Assembly (NCBI GenBank): GCA_045615345.1
Contig: JAZLER010000010.1
Coordinates: 5,665 to 69,664, forward strand
Source of the DNA: Fumia sp045615345
Lineage (GTDB): Bacteria > Bacillota > Clostridia > Oscillospirales > Ruminococcaceae
Reading direction: 5' to 3'
Length of the DNA stretch: 64,000 nucleotides
In this document: positions 60,057 to 64,000 of the stretch, in pieces
Layout: every line of letters starts with the position of its first letter
How positions within the stretch are numbered: the stretch's first letter is position 1
Position numbers and translations under genes: made by a program
The notes under the pieces: model-generated
The model's database searches: none
The model's input: only the letters and a program-made list of their open reading frames with translations
Told to the model about the DNA's origin: nothing

Positions 60057-60745
60057 AAATAAGATGGATAGGTCAAAGCGGTTATATCCTTAAAACAGAT
60101 AAAACTGAAATTATAATCGATCCTTATCTTTCGGATGTTGTAAATCGCGTGGCAAATCGCCCCCGACTTGTTGACCCACCCATAAACCCTGCTGACATTA
60201 AATCCAATGCAGTTATCTGCACCCATAACCATTTAGACCATTTAGACCCCGAGGCAATTGCCAGAATGGACAAATCCCTTACTTTTATCACAACCAGAGA
60301 TGGTAAGGAAAAACTTAACTCTATGGGCTTTGACAATGTTTTTGCTTTACAGGTCGGAAAGTCAATTATCATCGGCGATTTTCACATTACTGCAGTTTAT
60401 GCAAACCATACTGTTGAGGCTTTCGGATTAATCGTAAAAGCTGAGGGAAACACCCTTTATTTCAGCGGTGATACCCTCTTTGACAAACAGCTTTACAAAA
60501 TCCAGAAGTATGCCCCAGATATAACATTTATCTGTATCAACGGAAAACTCGGCAATATGAATTACGAAGAAGCAGCCGTTACTGCAAAAATTATCGGTGC
60601 GAAACTCAATATCCCTAATCATTACGGAATGTTCGCCTCAAATACCGAAGACCCCAAAAACTTCACAAACCTTGTAGATAATGGGTTTATTATGGAATTT
60701 GATAAAGAATATACCATCAAAGAAACCCACCTTGAATGGGATTAA
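60053..60745 (+). CDS. UlaG-like MBL-fold hydrolase (putative lactonase)
   Basis: A 230-residue metallo-beta-lactamase-fold protein of the UlaG/YtkL type: IRWIGQSGYILKTDKTEIIIDP at the N terminus, the metal motif CTHNHLDHLD (HXHXDH) and the later FSGDTLFDK and NIPNHYGMF. UlaG opens ascorbate-6-phosphate lactone, so sugar-lactone hydrolysis is a fair guess beside an SDR and a dehydratase. The start codon overlaps the SDR stop (ATGA). Substrate unproven. Confidence 0.85.
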   Translation: MKIRWIGQSGYILKTDKTEIIIDPYLSDVVNRVANRPRLVDPPINPADIKSNAVICTHNHLDHLDPEAIARMDKSLTFITTRDGKEKLNSMGFDNVFALQVGKSIIIGDFHITAVYANHTVEAFGLIVKAEGNTLYFSGDTLFDKQLYKIQKYAPDITFICINGKLGNMNYEEAAVTAKIIGAKLNIPNHYGMFASNTEDPKNFTNLVDNGFIMEFDKEYTIKETHLEWD

Positions 60746-60757
60746 GGAGCTTTTTTA

Positions 60758-62101
60758 ATGGAAAACAGACGCAGAATTTTCGAGCTTTTTGAAGCTCAGA
60801 AAGATGTATGGGAACGCCGCGCCAATGATGGCATTGAAGCTCACCGTAAAGGTACTGCAAACATCGTTTTGAAAGACAAAAACGGCAATAAAGTAAATGC
60901 AAAAATCAAAGCTTCACAGGTTACTCACGAATTTCGTTTCGGCGCAAACATCTTTATGCTTGACGAACTCGAAACCGATGAGAAAAATAACCTTTACAAA
61001 AAATATTTCAAAGAAACCTTCAATATGGCAACTCTCCCCTTTTACTGGAAAGACACAGAGCCCACACAGGGCGCTCTCCGATACGAGAAAAACAGCCCCA
61101 AGGTTTACCGCCGCCCCTCCACTGACCTCTGTATGGAGTTTTGTGAAGAAAACGGCATCGAACCCCGTGAGCACGCATTGGCTTACGAACAGTTTTTCCC
61201 GAACTGGCTTGCTGACAAACCGGTAGAGGAAGTAAAAAAGCTTTTAGAACAACGCTACAAGGAAATTGCTGACCGCTATAAAGACAAAATCCATACCATC
61301 GAAGTAACAAACGAGATGGACTGGGAAGACGGCAAAACCGCATTTTACGATGACCCTGATTTCCTTTTGTGGTGCTATAAAAAAGCTGAGGAGTATTTCC
61401 CCGATAATCAGCTTGTTGTAAACGAGGCAACTCATTTAGCCTGGATGGACCGCGCAAGATATCAGGATAAATACTATGCCTATATCGAAAATACCCTCTT
61501 AAAAGGCGGCAGAATTGATGCTGTCGGTATGCAGTATCATATGTTTTTCAGGCGTGAAAATGAGTTTGAAATGACAAGAAAAACCTACAATCCCGAAAAG
61601 CTTTACGAGTTTATGGATATGTACTCCGAGTTTAATAAGCCTTTACAGATTACAGAAATCACCATCCCCGCATATTCCAATGATGCTGAGGATGAAAAAA
61701 TCCAGGCAGAGCTTCTTGAAAACCTCTACACCATCTGGTTTTCACACCCGAATGTGGAGCAGATTATCTACTGGAACCTCATTGACGGATATGCCTTTGT
61801 AGATGACCCAAACCCTGAAAAAATCAAAAAATCCCAGGGTGATATGACCTTGGGCGAAAACTATTACTATGGTGGACTTTTAAGATTTGATATGTCTAAA
61901 AAACCTGCATTTGAAACCTTGCAAAACCTTATAAAACACAAATGGCATACCGAAGAAGAATTTGTTACCAATGATGGTACTGCTTCTTTCCGAGGTTTTT
62001 TCGGCAAATATAACCTTGAAATCACTGTTGACGGCAAAACCGTAACACGCGAATTAAACCTCAGCAAAAACGCTGATAACAACTTTGAAATCACACTTTA
62101 A
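60758..62101 (+). CDS. Cytosolic GH10-like glycoside hydrolase (copy 1)
   Basis: A 447-residue enzyme with a short N-terminal beta domain and a GH10-type TIM barrel. The acid/base is E186 in TIEVTNEMDW and the nucleophile E300 in QITEITIPAY; Q259 and H261 (GMQYHM) match the -1 subsite. The usual GHTLVWH motif reads EHALAYEQ, so the conserved Trp is Tyr143 and the following His is Glu. There is no signal peptide, so it acts inside the cell on imported oligosaccharides. Classical xylanase activity is possible but the changed subsite makes it uncertain. Confidence 0.88.
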   Translation: MENRRRIFELFEAQKDVWERRANDGIEAHRKGTANIVLKDKNGNKVNAKIKASQVTHEFRFGANIFMLDELETDEKNNLYKKYFKETFNMATLPFYWKDTEPTQGALRYEKNSPKVYRRPSTDLCMEFCEENGIEPREHALAYEQFFPNWLADKPVEEVKKLLEQRYKEIADRYKDKIHTIEVTNEMDWEDGKTAFYDDPDFLLWCYKKAEEYFPDNQLVVNEATHLAWMDRARYQDKYYAYIENTLLKGGRIDAVGMQYHMFFRRENEFEMTRKTYNPEKLYEFMDMYSEFNKPLQITEITIPAYSNDAEDEKIQAELLENLYTIWFSHPNVEQIIYWNLIDGYAFVDDPNPEKIKKSQGDMTLGENYYYGGLLRFDMSKKPAFETLQNLIKHKWHTEEEFVTNDGTASFRGFFGKYNLEITVDGKTVTRELNLSKNADNNFEITL

Positions 62102-62112
62102 GGAGTGTTCTT

Positions 62113-63465
62113 ATGGAAAACAGACGCAGAATTTTCGAGCTTTTTGAAGCTCAGAAAGATGTATGGGAACGCCGTGCAAATGATGGCATTGAAACCTACC
62201 GTAAAGGTGATGCAAACATCGTTTTGAAAGACGAAAACGGCAATATTTTAAAAGATGCCAGAATTAAAGCATCTCAGAAAACTCACGAATTCAAGTTCGG
62301 TGCAAATATTTTTATGCTTGACGAACTTGAAAATGATGAAAAAAATAACCTTTACAAAAAATATTTCAAAGAAACCTTCAATATGGCGACTCTCCCCTTT
62401 TACTGGGCAGATTTAGAGCCCGAGCAAGGCAAAACAAGATATGAAAAGGATAGCCCCAAAATCTACCGCAGACCCTCGATAGACCTTTGTATGGAGTTCT
62501 GTGAGGAAAACGGCATAGAACCCCGTGAGCACGCACTGGCGTACGAGCAGTTCTTCCCCAAATGGATTGAGGGCAAACCTACTCCCGAGGTTAAAGAGCT
62601 TTTGGAAAAACGCTACAAGGAAATCGCTGAGCGTTATGCCGACAAAATCCCCACCATTGAAGTTGTAAACGAAATGGAATGGAAAAAAGGTAAAACCGAC
62701 TTTTACGATGACCCCGACTATATCACATGGTGCTTTAAAATGGCGGAAAAATATTTCCCCAACAATGAGCTTGTAATCAACGAAGGCAACAAGCTTTCTT
62801 TTGACGACCCCGGTTGCCGTGTAACAACAAAGTATTTTGCTTACATAGAAAATGCTATGCTCAAGGGTGCAAGAATAGATGCTATCGGTATGCAGTACCA
62901 TATGTGCTATCCGCAGGAAGACGAGTACGATGTTACAAGATACGCTTACTATAACCCTGAGGAAATGTACCGCCGCCTTGACTTGTATGCAACTTTGGGT
63001 AAACCCTTACAGATTACTGAAATCACCTTCCCTGCCTACGATGAAAATCCCGAAAACGAGGAAATCCAGGCAGAACTTTTGGAAAAACTCTATACACTCT
63101 GGTTTTCTCACCCCAATATGGAGCAGATTATCTACTGGAATCTTATAGATGGTTATGCCTTTGTCGCTGACCCTGACCCCGAAAAGATAAGAGCTTCACA
63201 GGGTGATATGACCTTAGGCGAAAACTTATTCCGTGGCGGTCTTTTACGCTTTGACTTAAGCCCGAAACCTGCTTTCTATAAGCTTCAGGAACTGACTCAG
63301 AAAGTATGGCACACAGAAGCCGAAGTTATTACCGATAACGGCAAAGCCACTTTCAGAGGTTTTTACGGCAAATATGATGTTGAAATCACTGTTAACGGCA
63401 AAACCGTAAAACGCGAAATAAACCTTTCCAAAAACTCCGATAACTACTTTGAAATTATACTTTAA
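62113..63465 (+). CDS. Cytosolic GH10-like glycoside hydrolase (copy 2)
   Basis: A 450-residue tandem paralogue of the gene before it, 11 bases downstream. The first 27 residues are identical, and DNA identity is high at the 5-prime end, showing recent duplication or gene conversion. Acid/base Glu is in TIEVVNEMEW, the nucleophile in QITEITFPAY, and EHALAYEQ again replaces the Trp-containing motif. A stretch near residue 250-280 differs (MCYPQEDEYDVTRYAYY against MFFRRENEFEMTRKTY), so substrate preference may have shifted. No signal peptide. Last gene of the island; a terminator follows. Confidence 0.88.
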   Translation: MENRRRIFELFEAQKDVWERRANDGIETYRKGDANIVLKDENGNILKDARIKASQKTHEFKFGANIFMLDELENDEKNNLYKKYFKETFNMATLPFYWADLEPEQGKTRYEKDSPKIYRRPSIDLCMEFCEENGIEPREHALAYEQFFPKWIEGKPTPEVKELLEKRYKEIAERYADKIPTIEVVNEMEWKKGKTDFYDDPDYITWCFKMAEKYFPNNELVINEGNKLSFDDPGCRVTTKYFAYIENAMLKGARIDAIGMQYHMCYPQEDEYDVTRYAYYNPEEMYRRLDLYATLGKPLQITEITFPAYDENPENEEIQAELLEKLYTLWFSHPNMEQIIYWNLIDGYAFVADPDPEKIRASQGDMTLGENLFRGGLLRFDLSPKPAFYKLQELTQKVWHTEAEVITDNGKATFRGFYGKYDVEITVNGKTVKREINLSKNSDNYFEIIL

Positions 63466-63470
63466 CAGCC

Positions 63471-63500
63471 AAAGGACCCGGTCATACTGACAGGTCCTTT
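63471..63500 (+). terminator. Terminator of the catabolic island
   Basis: Stem AAAGGACC/GGTCCTTT with a 14-base loop holding a weak inner pair, followed by ATTAATT, directly after the second GH10 gene. Confidence 0.65.
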
Positions 63501-63840
63501 ATTAATTAAAAAATAATTATTATTAAAGTTATGGTAAGGAGTGTTTTGTAAAAACACCCCTTTACTTTCCTTTACTATAATTTACTTTATTTTTATTTAC
63601 TTTCCTTTACTTTACTTTAGGGATAAAACCGGGTTTTATTTCTATTAAACCGGGTTTTATTCCTATTAAACCGGGTTTTATTCTCATTTAACACTGTTTT
63701 ATTATGCATTCTTCTGATAATCACCAACAAAATTCACAAGAACACCCCGTGAATACCTCTCAAGCCTCCCTTGAAAGCTCCACTGTGTAAGGGGAGCTGT
63801 CACGGCTTGTCCGTGACTGAGGGGTTGTCCATTCAAATCG
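63501..63840. repeat. Composite intergenic repeat, copy B
   Basis: Same order as copy A at 34.5 kb: a TTTACTTTCC tract from 63560, then 21-base palindromic units (63621-63703; three full units plus one decayed, one more than copy A), GCATTCTTCTGATAATC, a variable stretch, then TGTGTAAGGGGAGCTGTCAC with its hairpin (63784-63839). Preceded by a GTGTTTT/AAAACAC hairpin. Confidence 0.75.
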
Positions 63841-63945
63841 TTTCGCCAAGGCGAAACACCAACGGACAGATATGGAATCTGTCCCTACTTTGCCGTCAGG
63901 CAAATCATAACTGTAAACTCATAACTTTCGCACAGCGAAATCATA
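63840..63945. repeat. Hairpin-linker array with CATAACT linkers (array 4)
   Basis: GTTTCGCC-AA-GGCGAAAC (63840-63857), GGACAGAT/ATCTGTCC (63864-63884), TTTGCC-GTCA-GGCAAA (63889-63904) and TTTCGC-ACA-GCGAAA (63926-63940), with TCATAACT after the later hairpins. Same architecture as the arrays at 0.23, 8.2 and 11.5 kb. Confidence 0.65.
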
Positions 63946-63953
63946 ACTAAAAA

Positions 63954-64000
63954 AGCACCCTTGAGGCGCACTTCGTAAGGAAATGCGCCTCAAGGGTGCT
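63954..64000. terminator. Long terminator-like hairpin at the window end
   Basis: A perfect 17-bp inverted repeat (AGCACCCTTGAGGCGCA, 63954-63970, with its complement 63984-64000) around a 13-base loop, preceded by an A run, so most likely a terminator for a minus-strand gene beyond the window. Cut by the window edge. Confidence 0.6.

Noticed and set aside
1..64000. tRNA, rRNA, tmRNA, prophage or insertion sequence
   Set aside because: I looked for cloverleaf-type arms with TTCGA-type T-loops, rRNA cores, integrase or transposase motifs on both strands and saw none; absence by eye is not proof and a tRNAscan or Rfam run would settle it.

Overview
The window looks like a chromosomal segment of an anaerobic, endospore-forming Clostridia-type Firmicute, probably an uncultured gut or rumen Oscillospirales/Lachnospirales-like lineage. 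The evidence is SpoIVA next to a SipL-like DUF3794-LysM protein, SpoIIIE/FtsK with YlzJ and TepA, HprK, WhiA, RapZ, oxygen-sensitive enzymes (NrdD/NrdG, PflB/PflA, an Rnf complex) and BspA-like leucine-rich-repeat surface proteins. I saw no rRNA, tRNA, CRISPR array, prophage or insertion sequence. Genus-level placement is inference.

Layout. 0.3-3.3 kb (-): nrdD-nrdG behind a consensus promoter with two NrdR-like boxes. 3.7-8.2 kb (+): murA, a WalJ-type hydrolase, rlmH, typA. 8.4-11.2 kb (-): BspA-like protein 1. 11.6-14.4 kb (-): a surface-glycan module (UDP-glucose dehydrogenase, UDP-xylose-synthase-like enzyme, phosphoglycosyl transferase). 14.5-31.6 kb (-): housekeeping genes read toward low coordinates (ftsK, ygiQ, ComEC-like hydrolase, DUF3006, EamA, hprK, ROK kinase, murB, rapZ, whiA, dnaE, DivIVA-like, fumarase-beta-like, nth), with ylzJ and tepA upstream of ftsK. 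32.9-36.7 kb: a Cys-rich protein, an OGG-type glycosylase and BspA-like protein 2. 37.3-40.7 kb (-): pflB-pflA behind a ZTP (pfl-motif) riboswitch.

41.2-49.2 kb holds an FMN-binding lipoprotein, then apbE, a NusG-domain-II protein, a Gx transporter and rnfCDGEAB. RnfD carries an extra C-terminal RnfG-like FMN-binding domain. ApbE would flavinylate the several FMN-attachment motifs. 49.3-55.9 kb (+): an LTA-synthase-like protein, sipL-spoIVA and a minimal sufC-sufB pair. 56.0-63.5 kb is an accessory catabolic island: a divergent AraC regulator and six co-directional genes (enolase-superfamily dehydratase, RraA-type aldolase, SDR, UlaG-like hydrolase, two cytosolic GH10-like hydrolases). I read it as a possible non-phosphorylative sugar-acid route fed by intracellular glycosidases.

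The strongest new signals outside genes are: (1) a long structured leader RNA shared by the two BspA-like genes, with conserved motifs and covarying arms ending in a terminator-like hairpin; (2) arrays of short hairpins with variable stems and constant linkers at about 0.23, 8.2, 11.5 and 63.8 kb; (3) repeats at 22.9-23.1 and 29.1-29.2 kb with a shared core but copy-specific complementary arms; (4) a composite repeat at 34.5 and 63.6 kb with a variable number of 21-bp palindromic units.
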